Assembly: GCA_964540105.1 (NCBI GenBank)
Contig: CAZILL010000002.1
Location: forward strand, 744,001 to 808,000
Direction: 5' to 3'
Source of the DNA: DATKJY01 sp964540105
Lineage (GTDB): Bacteria; Zixibacteria; MSB-5A5; GN15; FEB-12
DNA length: 64,000 bases
The translations under genes and the position numbers were made by a program. Of the stretch, positions 25,098 through 32,892 are shown in pieces. Position 1 is the first letter of the stretch. Each line of letters starts with the position of its first letter. The notes beneath the pieces are model-generated. The model was not told the origin of the DNA, ran no database searches, and was given only the letters and a program-made list of their open reading frames with translations.

Positions 25098-25360
25098 GTA
25101 AGGGACTGTAGACATATTCCGAAGATACTCTTCTGAGTCGCGTAAACCAAGATCAAAAGTGCCTTCTACCACCACTAAAAGACTAGCCATTTCAGTCATG
25201 GCCGATGACCATCTGTTCGAGGCTTAAACCCTTCTGTGCATTATTGGTTCCGGTCTTCCCTTTCGCCAAATTAGTTAGACAGCCGTAGCGAGAACCCGAA
25301 GGTCAGACTGAACTGCCCCAAATGTAGTTCCTGGTCTCTGGCAAAGGGCAAAATTTTCAG

Positions 25361-25412
25361 TTGCGAAACCTATTCGCGGTTCTTATGGTCAATTAGTCAA
25401 TTGATTATTTGA
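25361..25412 (+). promoter_or_regulatory. Promoter with overlapping ArsR-type operator
   Basis: TTGCGA (25361-25366) and TATGGT (25384-25389) are 17 bases apart and match the -35 and -10 boxes at four of six positions each. An imperfect palindrome centred on CAATTG, with outer TCAATTAGT and ATTATTTGA arms, covers 25389-25412, right after the -10 and ten bases before the GTG start. The A+T-rich half-sites with TCAAAT/ATTTGA resemble ArsR/SmtB operators, so autoregulation by the next gene is likely. Confidence 0.6.
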
Positions 25413-25422
25413 GAATATTGCC

Positions 25423-26103
25423 GTGAGTGAAGCAAGAGACACAAAAGACAAGCTCTACGCCCAGTTTGCGCGATTTGGACATGCCTTATCCAGTCCAAAG
25501 CGGCTGGAGCTTCTCGATCTGCTTTGTCAGAGCGAAAAATCCGTGGAAATGCTTGCTGAACAGTCAGTGATGTCGATTGCGAACACCTCACGTCACTTAC
25601 AGGTTCTTCGAATGGCGAGACTTGTCGACAGCCGAAGACATGGCGTGTATGTGTTCTACCGTCTTGCCGATAGCGGGGTCTGCGATTTCTTCAGGGGGCT
25701 CCGACGGCTCGCGGAGAATCGCGTAGCCGAAATTGATCGAATCATCTCCGATTACTTTGGCGCATCCGTTCCTCTCCAGCCCATTGATCGAAGGAATCTC
25801 CTTAGGCGCGCCCGAGCAGGAGAGGTTGTCATCTTGGATGTCCGGCCCGAAGACGAATATGCTGCGTGTCGCTTGCCATATTCGAAGTCAGTTCCGCTCT
25901 CCAAATTGAAAGAACGGCTCAAGGATCTCTCTCCTAAAACAGAGATAGTTGCATACTGTCGGGGGCCATACTGCGTCCTAGCCCAGGAAGCCGTCTCATT
26001 CTTGCGATCTAAAGGGCTGAGAGCGTCAAGGCTCGAAGATGGAGTGATCGAATGGAAGGAAGCTGGCCTGCCGGTGGAGACCGTCCTCCATACACGAAAA
26101 TGA
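25423..26103 (+). CDS. ArsR-family regulator fused to a rhodanese domain
   Basis: Residues 10-100 are a winged-helix ArsR domain (SSPKRLELLDLLCQ, IANTSRHLQVLRMARLVDSRR, YVFYRLAD). Residues 120-220 are a rhodanese domain (VILDVRPEDEYAACRLP, VAYCRGPYC with the active-site loop Cys, LEDGVIEWKEAGLPV). Rhodaneses move sulfane sulfur, so the protein may sense persulfide through its rhodanese domain. Cys35 in helix 2 and Cys87 in the last helix could form a redox pair in the DNA-binding domain, in the manner of BigR/SqrR, but Cys35 is displaced relative to those proteins. GTG start. It heads a sulfur cluster and is divergent from the metal-efflux operon; it could control both. Confidence 0.9.
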   Translation: MSEARDTKDKLYAQFARFGHALSSPKRLELLDLLCQSEKSVEMLAEQSVMSIANTSRHLQVLRMARLVDSRRHGVYVFYRLADSGVCDFFRGLRRLAENRVAEIDRIISDYFGASVPLQPIDRRNLLRRARAGEVVILDVRPEDEYAACRLPYSKSVPLSKLKERLKDLSPKTEIVAYCRGPYCVLAQEAVSFLRSKGLRASRLEDGVIEWKEAGLPVETVLHTRK

Positions 26104-26172
26104 AAGAGAACCTAGTTCGCAGTACGAGTAGCTACTGCGGTTTAATGGACTGATAACAGGAGGTTTGGTACT

Positions 26173-26778
26173 TTGGCAAGAGTCTCATTGGCGCTCGTGG
26201 TTGTGGTGATCGCGCTCGGCGCCGCAATGGCTGTTTTGGCCTACCCGCCGGCGGTTGGAATCCTCGGGAAATCCCCGAACTGCCTCAGTTGTCATGTAAA
26301 CAACGGTGGTTGGACAGAAGGCCCTGACCTGATTATCGATGTGATCGATCAGCAAACGAAGAAGTCCTTGAAGCAGCCGGACGGATCGTTCCTCATTGAA
26401 GCACCGCGTAGCAGGGCAGTCACGCTGAGCACAATTATCGGTTACCGCACGAAGGAAGGGGTTGAACCGCCGTACCGGAACGCGTGGATCTACGTTGACT
26501 CCAACAAGATTGACTCAGCGTCACTGACGAAGTTTCCCGCTGGATGGGAGGTCAATCTGCCGATGGCGTGTCGCTTGGTTGGCGACAAGTCTGAATTGTA
26601 TCCTGACGCGGATATTACACTGCTGCCGATGACACTTCTCCCGGGGAAGGAGGCTGTTGAGGGCAAAGTATTGTTGCAGGTTATGATGACCAAGGGCGAC
26701 GCAGTCAAGGGAAGGGCCAAGGAAGGAGTGATCGGCAGCTATTTCCAACGCACTCTCGTGTTGAAAGTAAAGTCCTAA
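26173..26778 (+). CDS. Secreted or membrane-anchored monohaem c-type cytochrome-like protein
   Basis: A 201-residue protein with a TTG start, supported by AGGAGG nine bases upstream. An N-terminal hydrophobic helix (about residues 4-23) is a signal peptide or anchor. One CxxCH haem-binding motif (C37-L-S-C40-H41) follows immediately. The rest is beta-rich with no named domain. A single haem next to the membrane and its place between a sulfur regulator and DsrE/sulfide-oxidoreductase genes suggest an electron carrier for sulfide oxidation; that is inference. Confidence 0.75.
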   Translation: MARVSLALVVVVIALGAAMAVLAYPPAVGILGKSPNCLSCHVNNGGWTEGPDLIIDVIDQQTKKSLKQPDGSFLIEAPRSRAVTLSTIIGYRTKEGVEPPYRNAWIYVDSNKIDSASLTKFPAGWEVNLPMACRLVGDKSELYPDADITLLPMTLLPGKEAVEGKVLLQVMMTKGDAVKGRAKEGVIGSYFQRTLVLKVKS

Positions 26779-26850
26779 TGGGATCGCTGTAATAGCAAGC
26801 GTGATGACAGCCCGATTCTGTATCGTCAATTTGCCAGAAGGAGAGTTTTG

Positions 26851-27201
26851 GTGAAGTTCCTGATAGTCCTCAACGATCCACCGTACGGCACAGAGCGCTC
26901 GTATAACGGTTTGAGATTGGCAATCTCCCTCAGCAAACGGGAAGGTGCGGAACTTCGCGTGTTTCTCATGGCGGACTCGATTGGCTGTGGAAAGGCCGGC
27001 CAAAAAACGCCCAATGGGTACTACAACTTGGAGCGCATGATCAAAAGCCTGGTTCTTGCACAGGTACTAATCGGCGTGTGCGGTTCGTGCATAGATGCCC
27101 GGGGAGTTACTGAAGCCGATCTGGCCGGAGGCGTGCATCGCAGTTCCATGGAGGAACTAACCGACTGGACCATCTGGGCAGATAAAGTCATTGTGTTCTA
27201 G
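26851..27201 (+). CDS. DsrE-family sulfur-relay-like protein
   Basis: A 116-residue protein of the DsrE/TusD superfamily: MKFLIVLNDPPYGTERSYNGLRLA at the start, GAELRVFLMADSIGCG in the middle, and VCGSCIDARG near the end. Cys46 lies near the usual active-site position; C77 and C80 form a CxxC. Relatives carry persulfide sulfur between proteins. I choose GTG 26851 rather than TTG 26848 because AAGGAG lies seven bases upstream. It is followed 25 bases later by the sulfide:quinone oxidoreductase-like gene. Confidence 0.85.
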   Translation: MKFLIVLNDPPYGTERSYNGLRLAISLSKREGAELRVFLMADSIGCGKAGQKTPNGYYNLERMIKSLVLAQVLIGVCGSCIDARGVTEADLAGGVHRSSMEELTDWTIWADKVIVF

Positions 27202-27226
27202 AATTGTAGGTCAGGAGGGTGTCAGG

Positions 27227-28468
27227 ATGAATAATAAGAGTGTGGTCATTCTGGGTGGCGGAATCGGCGGCTTGGTAGCCGCCAATGAAATCAGACAACT
27301 ACTCCCAAAGAATCATCGCGTGATACTCATTGAGCGAAACGAGGTACATGCTTTCCCGCCGTCATTTCTGTGGGTAATGAATGGCACTCGCCAATCGGAG
27401 CAAGTCGTACGACCCACGCGATCCCTTCTTAGGTCGGGTGTAGAGTTTGTCCTGGCAAAGGTCAATGCAATTGACACCGACCGATCTGCAATCGAAACAG
27501 GTGGTGGACTGATCAACTATGATTACTTAATTGTAGCGCTTGGAGCCGAGCTGGCCACTCGAAACATTCCCGGCCTCGAAGAGGCATCGCACACATACTA
27601 CACTCTGGACGGATCTGCCAGACTGCATTCCGCTCTAAAGGACTTTCATGGCGGTAGCATCGCCCTCGTTGTGGCCTCGATGCCGTACAAATGCCCGGGC
27701 GCTCCGCTTGAAGGAGCCATGCTCATAGCTGACTTCCTCAAAAAGACGGGCCGCTCTGCCAAAGCTACTGTTCACCTGTTTACACCGGAGTCACAACCAA
27801 TGCCGGTGGCTGGACCCATACTCGGCACCGCCGCGACAGAAATGCTCTCTGCCCGAGGAATATCGTATCATCCCCTTCACAGGCTCGTGTCTGTTGATCC
27901 GGATGCCAGGCAATTGGAGTTTGAGGGTCGGCGCTCTTTCGGATATGACCTGCTTGTGGCTATACCACCACATGTAGCGCCACAGGTTGTCAAGCAATCC
28001 GTTCTGGCCAATGAGAGTGGCTGGATTCCGGTAGATCGCGCCTCACTGGCAACTAAAGTGGAAAACGTCTTTGCTGTCGGTGACGTTACATCGATCCCGA
28101 TTCCCGGCCGATGGAAGCCCGATGTACCTCTTATGTTGCCCAAAGCGGGAGTGTTTGCACATGTTCAAGCATCGGTCGTGGCACAGCAGATTGCGGCAAA
28201 AGTCCTGGGACGCAAATCTTCCGTGAGCTTCTGTGGTGACGGATATTGCATGCTTGAAGCTGGTGAGGACCTGGCTGGATTCGCGTACGGAAATTTCTTT
28301 GCGGAGCCGTCGCCGGAAGTCAAACTGAAGCAGATAGGCAAGTCATGGCACATCGGCAAAGTGCTCTTTGAGAAATGGTGGCTGGAGCCATACGGAATAC
28401 GCAGAGAGCTTTACAGACAGTGCATTACTCTAGGCGGCCGGCTTCTCGGGATTCCCTCCGGCATCTAG
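27227..28468 (+). CDS. Sulfide:quinone oxidoreductase-like FAD flavoprotein
   Basis: A 413-residue flavoprotein of the SQR/FCC-B family. The FAD site GGGIGGL (residues 10-16), the second nucleotide motif LIVALGAE and the C-terminal VFAVGDVTSIP are intact. Cys156 (in YKCPGAP) is at the place of a redox Cys of SQR. Cys336 or Cys341 (CGDGYC) is a candidate partner. It probably oxidises sulfide to polysulfide and passes electrons to quinone or to the neighbouring haem protein. The ATG at 27227 follows AGGAGG; a longer frame overlapping the DsrE gene is not supported. Confidence 0.85.
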   Translation: MNNKSVVILGGGIGGLVAANEIRQLLPKNHRVILIERNEVHAFPPSFLWVMNGTRQSEQVVRPTRSLLRSGVEFVLAKVNAIDTDRSAIETGGGLINYDYLIVALGAELATRNIPGLEEASHTYYTLDGSARLHSALKDFHGGSIALVVASMPYKCPGAPLEGAMLIADFLKKTGRSAKATVHLFTPESQPMPVAGPILGTAATEMLSARGISYHPLHRLVSVDPDARQLEFEGRRSFGYDLLVAIPPHVAPQVVKQSVLANESGWIPVDRASLATKVENVFAVGDVTSIPIPGRWKPDVPLMLPKAGVFAHVQASVVAQQIAAKVLGRKSSVSFCGDGYCMLEAGEDLAGFAYGNFFAEPSPEVKLKQIGKSWHIGKVLFEKWWLEPYGIRRELYRQCITLGGRLLGIPSGI

Positions 28469-28714
28469 ACGGTCAAAGCCTTTTTCTGCTGGAGAATGAA
28501 GTCATTCAATCCTGCTCCCCCGCTAAATCTCCTGTGGACAGCAGATGGAAACCCAACAGGAACGGTGGGCCACCTGTCTAGAGTAAGATTCAAACCTACC
28601 ATGAGTGCTTGGACACCAAGGCGAGCCGCCGACTTGACAAATAGTGGTAATTTGGCTTCCTTTTGTCTTGTTTGCGAGCTTCACAATTGCGACTGTGAGA
28701 AAGGATAACGGACA

Positions 28715-29164
28715 ATGCAAACCACGATCCGACTTCATCGCGTCTTGCGCGCAACGCCCGAGCGTGTTTATCGCGCGTTTCTCGATCCCGAGGCAATGGT
28801 CAAGTGGCTACCGCCGAACGGATTCACGGGCAAGGTCCATCATCTTGATGCCAGAGTCGGGGGGACCTTCAAGATGTCTTTCACGAACTTCTCTACAGGT
28901 AGCAGCCACTCTTTCGGAGGATCCTACCTTGAACTTGTACCGAACGAACGCATTCGTAACACGGATAAGTTCGACGATCCACACTTGCCGGGTGAGATGC
29001 AGACGACAGTTGTTTTGAAGAAAGTCTTCTGTGGCACCGAGGTTTCCATCACCCAGGAAGGGGTTCCCGAAATCATTCCGGCTGAGGCCTGCTATCTCGG
29101 CTGGCAGGAGTCACTGGTCCTTCTTGCGCAGTTAGTCGAGCCGGAAATTCCGGACGGTGCGTAG
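28715..29164 (+). CDS. SRPBCC / AHSA1-type START domain protein
   Basis: A 149-residue protein of the activator-of-Hsp90-ATPase-homologue (AHSA1) SRPBCC family: RVLRATPERVYRAFLDPEAMVKWLPPNGFTG at the N-terminus and CYLGWQESLVLLAQLVEPEIPD at the end are diagnostic. These folds bind hydrophobic ligands; the function is not known. Single gene between two gaps of about 250-300 bases, and probably not essential to the sulfur cluster. Confidence 0.88.
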   Translation: MQTTIRLHRVLRATPERVYRAFLDPEAMVKWLPPNGFTGKVHHLDARVGGTFKMSFTNFSTGSSHSFGGSYLELVPNERIRNTDKFDDPHLPGEMQTTVVLKKVFCGTEVSITQEGVPEIIPAEACYLGWQESLVLLAQLVEPEIPDGA

Positions 29165-29466
29165 GACCTCGACAGGAGGGCCGCGATTGAGATACTTTGG
29201 ACTACAATGTTAGTCACCGACTGAACGACGAGACCTAACGCCACCAATCCTGACTCCTGTACGCAAGAAAACCCACCATGAATGGTGGCGTACCCAGCCA
29301 GCGAAGGGGACGATTCGAGTGAACTTGAGCAGTCCGATGCCAGAGCACGCCCCTGGTGAGGCAGAAGGAAGATCAGATGCCATCCACGAAATCCATATCG
29401 ATTCTGGTTTGTGATCAGAACTCAGCCGTATAACTTAGCGGCTGACGTATAAGGAAAGTGAATGCA
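29165..29466. other. About 300-base gap with a two-stem hairpin
   Basis: No gene seen. A hairpin at 29259-29293 has a closing GTACG / CGTAC stem and an inner CCACCAT / ATGGTGG stem. No T-run follows and no known riboswitch motif could be recognised. It could be a leader structure of the cysteine-synthase-like gene, which starts 174 bases further on. Confidence 0.35.
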
Positions 29467-30402
29467 ATGATGATCAACGGCAATATCCTCCAGGCCATCG
29501 GAAACACGTCGTTAGTGCAGCTGAGTCATGTCGTGCCGCCGGGGAGCGCGAAAGTGTTTGTAAAGCTCGAATGGGAAAACCCGACAGGCAGCATGAAGGA
29601 TCGAACGGCCCAAGCCATGATCTCAAGGGCCGAGGAAGACGGGCGGCTCAGGACGGGGGACACTATTGTAGAGTATACGGGGGGGAGCACGGGGATATCA
29701 CTCGCGCTGATCTGTGTTGCGAAGGGGTACCGGATTCATATTGTCACGTCGGATGCGTTCAGCCAAGAGAAGCTGAGACATATGGCCGCGCTCGGCGCCG
29801 AATTGACTCTGGTGCCTAGCCAGGGAGGACTGACTACGAAGAAGTTGATTCTGGATATGATCGAAACTGCCAGAGAAATCAGTCGAAGGCCGAACACCTT
29901 CTGGACTGACCAATTGAACAATGTTGACAGTATCGTAGGGTATTATCCGCTGGCTGAAGAAATCTGGAAGCAAACAGAGGGTCAACTTGATGCTTTTGTT
30001 CAGTGCGTTGGCACGGCGGCATCATCGCGAGGGGTGGCGACTGTGCTAAGGCGTTACAATCCAAGGCTCCAGGTAGTTGCCGTTGAGCCGGCCGAATCCG
30101 CGGTACTCTCAGGTGGTCAGGCCGGACCTCATAAGATTGAAGGGGTAGGTATTGGCTATACGCCGCCGCTCTGGGAGCCAAGCCTCGTGGACGAAATTGT
30201 TGCGGTCAAAACAGATGACGCCAAAGCGATGGCGAGGCGTTTGGCCCGGGAAGAGGGTCTCCTTGCGGGAACATCCTCGGGAGCAAATGTCGTTGCCGCC
30301 ATTCGAGTGGCTGAGCGAATGGGACCGGAGGCAAGGATCGTTACGCTGATGGTAGACTCCGGCGTAAAGTACCTTAGCACAGATGTTTACAGTCACAAAT
30401 GA
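29467..30402 (+). CDS. Cysteine synthase-family PLP enzyme (CysK/CysM-like)
   Basis: A 311-residue fold-type II PLP enzyme of the O-acetylserine sulfhydrylase / cystathionine beta-synthase family. The PLP lysine lies in NPTGSMKDRTA, the phosphate loop near residues 70-75 is TGGSTG, and the C-terminal GTSSGANV is conserved. It would make cysteine from O-acetylserine (or a related acceptor) and sulfide, which fits the sulfide chemistry upstream. A GTG at 29458 is only two bases from AAGGA, so I prefer ATG 29467. Sequence alone does not tell CysK from CysM. Confidence 0.9.
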   Translation: MMINGNILQAIGNTSLVQLSHVVPPGSAKVFVKLEWENPTGSMKDRTAQAMISRAEEDGRLRTGDTIVEYTGGSTGISLALICVAKGYRIHIVTSDAFSQEKLRHMAALGAELTLVPSQGGLTTKKLILDMIETAREISRRPNTFWTDQLNNVDSIVGYYPLAEEIWKQTEGQLDAFVQCVGTAASSRGVATVLRRYNPRLQVVAVEPAESAVLSGGQAGPHKIEGVGIGYTPPLWEPSLVDEIVAVKTDDAKAMARRLAREEGLLAGTSSGANVVAAIRVAERMGPEARIVTLMVDSGVKYLSTDVYSHK

Positions 30403-30454
30403 GCGATGCTGCCGGAGTCATGCAACTCTCAACAAACAGGAAGGAGCATGTGAC

Positions 30455-31291
30455 ATGCGAAGTAGAGTGATTCTCCTCGGGTACTTGATGTTAATGACTG
30501 CAATTGCGGCTGTCGTCAATGCGGAGGACCTTCATCACGAATGGTCGTTCGAAGGGATTCACAGTATCGCAGCAAACACTATCACTGGAAGCGTCACGAT
30601 TCGCGCAGGCAAACAGGAGACGTTTACGGTTGAGTTTGAAAACGACCCCAAGAAGCCGACAACCATAAGACCGTCTGTCGATTCCACCAAAGGTGTCCTT
30701 ACGATAAAGGAAACGACCAGCGAAGAGCATGCTCAGGCCAGGACCCATTGGCTAATCTCTGTACCGGAATCATCGCAGCTGAAGGCGATCGGTTGTCATT
30801 CAGCGCTGGGGGATATACGCCTTGATTCTATTGTGTGCGGGAGAATTGTGTCGCACTCGGCAACAGGGAGACTCTCCGCTGAAGGTGTTAAGTCGAGATC
30901 GGTGCGACTCACAACAACCTCCATGCCCCTGCGAGTTACGGGGGGGGAGATCTCGCATGATATCAGATGCGTGTCGGCCAGCGGCGAAGTCTTTTTGTCC
31001 TTGTCCAAACTACCCGATTCTGCATTGCATGTCGCGTCGACGTCAAATGCAGTCACGCTCGATATTCCCGACTTCGGTGAGAACTTCACACTCACGATAG
31101 ATTGCAACGAGGGAGCCGGCCTGGTGGAATCACCGTTCACGTGCACGGAGACTTCCACGTCCCTACTTCATCCACAAGATACATATAAGACAACTCGCTG
31201 TGTGGTGAAGCAGGGTGAGGGTGGAGCGGCAGTGAGGTTGCTTACGGGAACGGGCACCGTCAAGGTCATTACCGCCCGGGACAAAAAATAG
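30455..31291 (+). CDS. Secreted DUF4097-like beta-strand repeat protein
   Basis: A 278-residue exported protein; signal peptide about residues 1-25 (ending NAED). The body is a right-handed beta-solenoid-like repeat (SVTIRAG, IRLDSIVCGRIVSHSATGRLSAEGVKSRSVRLTTTS), the pattern of DUF4097 'putative adhesin' proteins. The ATG follows AAGGAGC. Such proteins often accompany ECF sigma/anti-sigma pairs in envelope-stress loci, and such a pair follows here, 350 bases on. Confidence 0.75.
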   Translation: MRSRVILLGYLMLMTAIAAVVNAEDLHHEWSFEGIHSIAANTITGSVTIRAGKQETFTVEFENDPKKPTTIRPSVDSTKGVLTIKETTSEEHAQARTHWLISVPESSQLKAIGCHSALGDIRLDSIVCGRIVSHSATGRLSAEGVKSRSVRLTTTSMPLRVTGGEISHDIRCVSASGEVFLSLSKLPDSALHVASTSNAVTLDIPDFGENFTLTIDCNEGAGLVESPFTCTETSTSLLHPQDTYKTTRCVVKQGEGGAAVRLLTGTGTVKVITARDKK

Positions 31292-31645
31292 ACCTTGGTG
31301 CGGAAAGAAATCCACGAGGGACAGCGCTGTTGGTTGCCCGGACGTTTGACTGGGGACAGAGGCCGAAGATTCTGGGCTTCTGATTGGCAGCCATTCAGGG
31401 CAATGAACTCTTCACCGAAGTCGGGTAGAGACGTGGAGGTCAATAGAGGTGCTTGGGGTAAGGATTGTTGTAGCAATGAGTTGCGTAATAAGTCGTGCAA
31501 ATATTCGCCCGGGACTTTGGAATGCCGGTTTGAGCACAAACTGCCGACTGGGAAGGCTGCTACGACAGCTAGTAACCGATAATCAGAGGGAACTTTCGAC
31601 AGATCTCTGGGTATCATTTGATAGAACCTGACGTAAGGATAAGGC
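31292..31645. other. 354-base gap before the ECF sigma operon
   Basis: No convincing gene; the open frames here lack ribosome binding sites and recognisable protein sequence. It should hold the promoter of the sigma factor operon, but I see no confident -35/-10 pair and no strong hairpin. Confidence 0.4.
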
Positions 31646-32248
31646 ATGGCTAAAGAGACCGAGAAAGAAATCGATTTTACTCTGATGAAAGCGGTTCAGA
31701 AGGGGGACATGGTAGCGTTTAACTCCATGGTTGATCGGTACAAGGATCGTCTCATGAATGTCATCAGCCGGATGCTGTCGTCCACAGAAGAAGCGGAAGA
31801 CATTGTACAGGAGACGTTTGTACGGGTATACCAACACCGGCAGTCGTTCAATTTCCAGCACTGTTTTTCGACCTGGATTTACACAATCTGCCTGAATTTA
31901 GCTCGCAATGAACTTCGGAAACGCAAGAAATTCAAGTTTTTCGATATTGGGGATATGCAGGGGCACGAAAGCGAGATAGCCGTGGAAATGAAACTCCCGA
32001 CTCGGATACCGGAGATGATCGACTCCGCCGTCAAGGAGTTGCCCGAAAAATATCGTACGGCGTTTCTCCTGCGAGATGTTCAGGAAATGCCCTATGAAGA
32101 GGTTGCCAAGGCTCTCGGGGTTCCGTTGGGGACGGTCAAGTCCCGGGTCAATCGAGCCCGCCTGATTCTTCGCGATAAATTGCAGCCGAGATTGGAGGAC
32201 AGTCATGCGTTGTCGAAAAGCACGCTCCTTCCTGTCAGCATATTCTAA
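31646..32248 (+). CDS. ECF RNA polymerase sigma factor (SigE/RpoE-like)
   Basis: A 200-residue sigma-70 family ECF factor. Region 2 (FNSMVDRYKDRLMNVISRMLSSTEEAEDIVQETFVRVYQ) and region 4 (LPEKYRTAFLLRDVQEMPYEEVAKALGVPLGTVKSRVNRAR) are intact; region 3 is absent, as is normal. A GGATAAGGC site precedes the ATG. It overlaps the anti-sigma gene by 44 bases and would direct polymerase to an envelope-stress regulon. Confidence 0.95.
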   Translation: MAKETEKEIDFTLMKAVQKGDMVAFNSMVDRYKDRLMNVISRMLSSTEEAEDIVQETFVRVYQHRQSFNFQHCFSTWIYTICLNLARNELRKRKKFKFFDIGDMQGHESEIAVEMKLPTRIPEMIDSAVKELPEKYRTAFLLRDVQEMPYEEVAKALGVPLGTVKSRVNRARLILRDKLQPRLEDSHALSKSTLLPVSIF

Positions 32249-32891
32249 CGGCGAACTGATCGGTCGAGATGTGGTCGCAGTTCGGGAGCACCTTTCGATT
32301 TGCGCCACGTGCCGAAAAGAGGAAACGCTGTTGGTGTCAATTCACGACGGGGCCAAACGGTTAGCCGGACCTGTTCTGTCGACTGACTTCAACACCAAAC
32401 TCCTCAATCGCATCGCTCATGAACGGTTCTCCGAGACGCGCACGCGTTCGTATGTACCGCGCCGCGCGCCTCTGCTGATGTGGCGTCAGGTGATTCCCGC
32501 CTTTGTGGCGACGTTTGCGGTTGTGCTCGTAGCGGTGACATTTTTCAAGTCTGGTCACTTCCCAGAGCCGTCCGGGTTGGCCTCGATCTCCGATAACGGC
32601 GGGTTGGATAATTCCTATCTGACGGCTCAGCCGGAGCACAATCCGAATATGACGAAGACAGTGAATGTTCAGAAGGACTGGTCGCTAAGCGCCCAGTTGG
32701 CTCACTCAGAGCGCGCGAACCGGATCTCAGGCCAGTTGTCCGGCAGCTCCGGTTTTGGATCCCTGGTGGCTTATCCGTCTCAGATGGTAATGCCGCAGTC
32801 CGGGATTCTGTTTTTCAAGGTGCGTCCGATTGTACGCGTGTACCAGACGGCGGCTCCTACTCGTGTGCAGGAGGATCAGAAGGTATACTAA
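32205..32891 (+). CDS. Zinc-finger anti-sigma factor (membrane-anchored)
   Basis: A 228-residue protein starting within the sigma gene. The N-terminus has the zf-HC2 fold: an early Cys in MRCRKARSFLSAYSNGEL and then HLSICATC (Hx3CxxC). One transmembrane helix (about residues 100-118, VIPAFVATFAVVLVAVTFF) divides the cytoplasmic sigma-binding part from a periplasmic tail of about 110 residues. It would hold the ECF sigma factor inactive until an envelope signal. Confidence 0.92.
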   Translation: MRCRKARSFLSAYSNGELIGRDVVAVREHLSICATCRKEETLLVSIHDGAKRLAGPVLSTDFNTKLLNRIAHERFSETRTRSYVPRRAPLLMWRQVIPAFVATFAVVLVAVTFFKSGHFPEPSGLASISDNGGLDNSYLTAQPEHNPNMTKTVNVQKDWSLSAQLAHSERANRISGQLSGSSGFGSLVAYPSQMVMPQSGILFFKVRPIVRVYQTAAPTRVQEDQKVY

Positions 32892-32892
32892 A

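Noticed and set aside
24759..25101. Plus-strand open frames across the Cys-rich protein gene
   Set aside because: They have no ribosome binding site; the minus-strand frame has a signal peptide and a Cys pattern and sits in the efflux operon.
28496..28708. Small open frame between the SQR-like and SRPBCC genes
   Set aside because: No ribosome binding site and no family resemblance; treated as intergenic.
31295..31582. Open frame before the ECF sigma factor
   Set aside because: No ribosome binding site, no recognisable protein pattern, and a GTG start in a promoter region.
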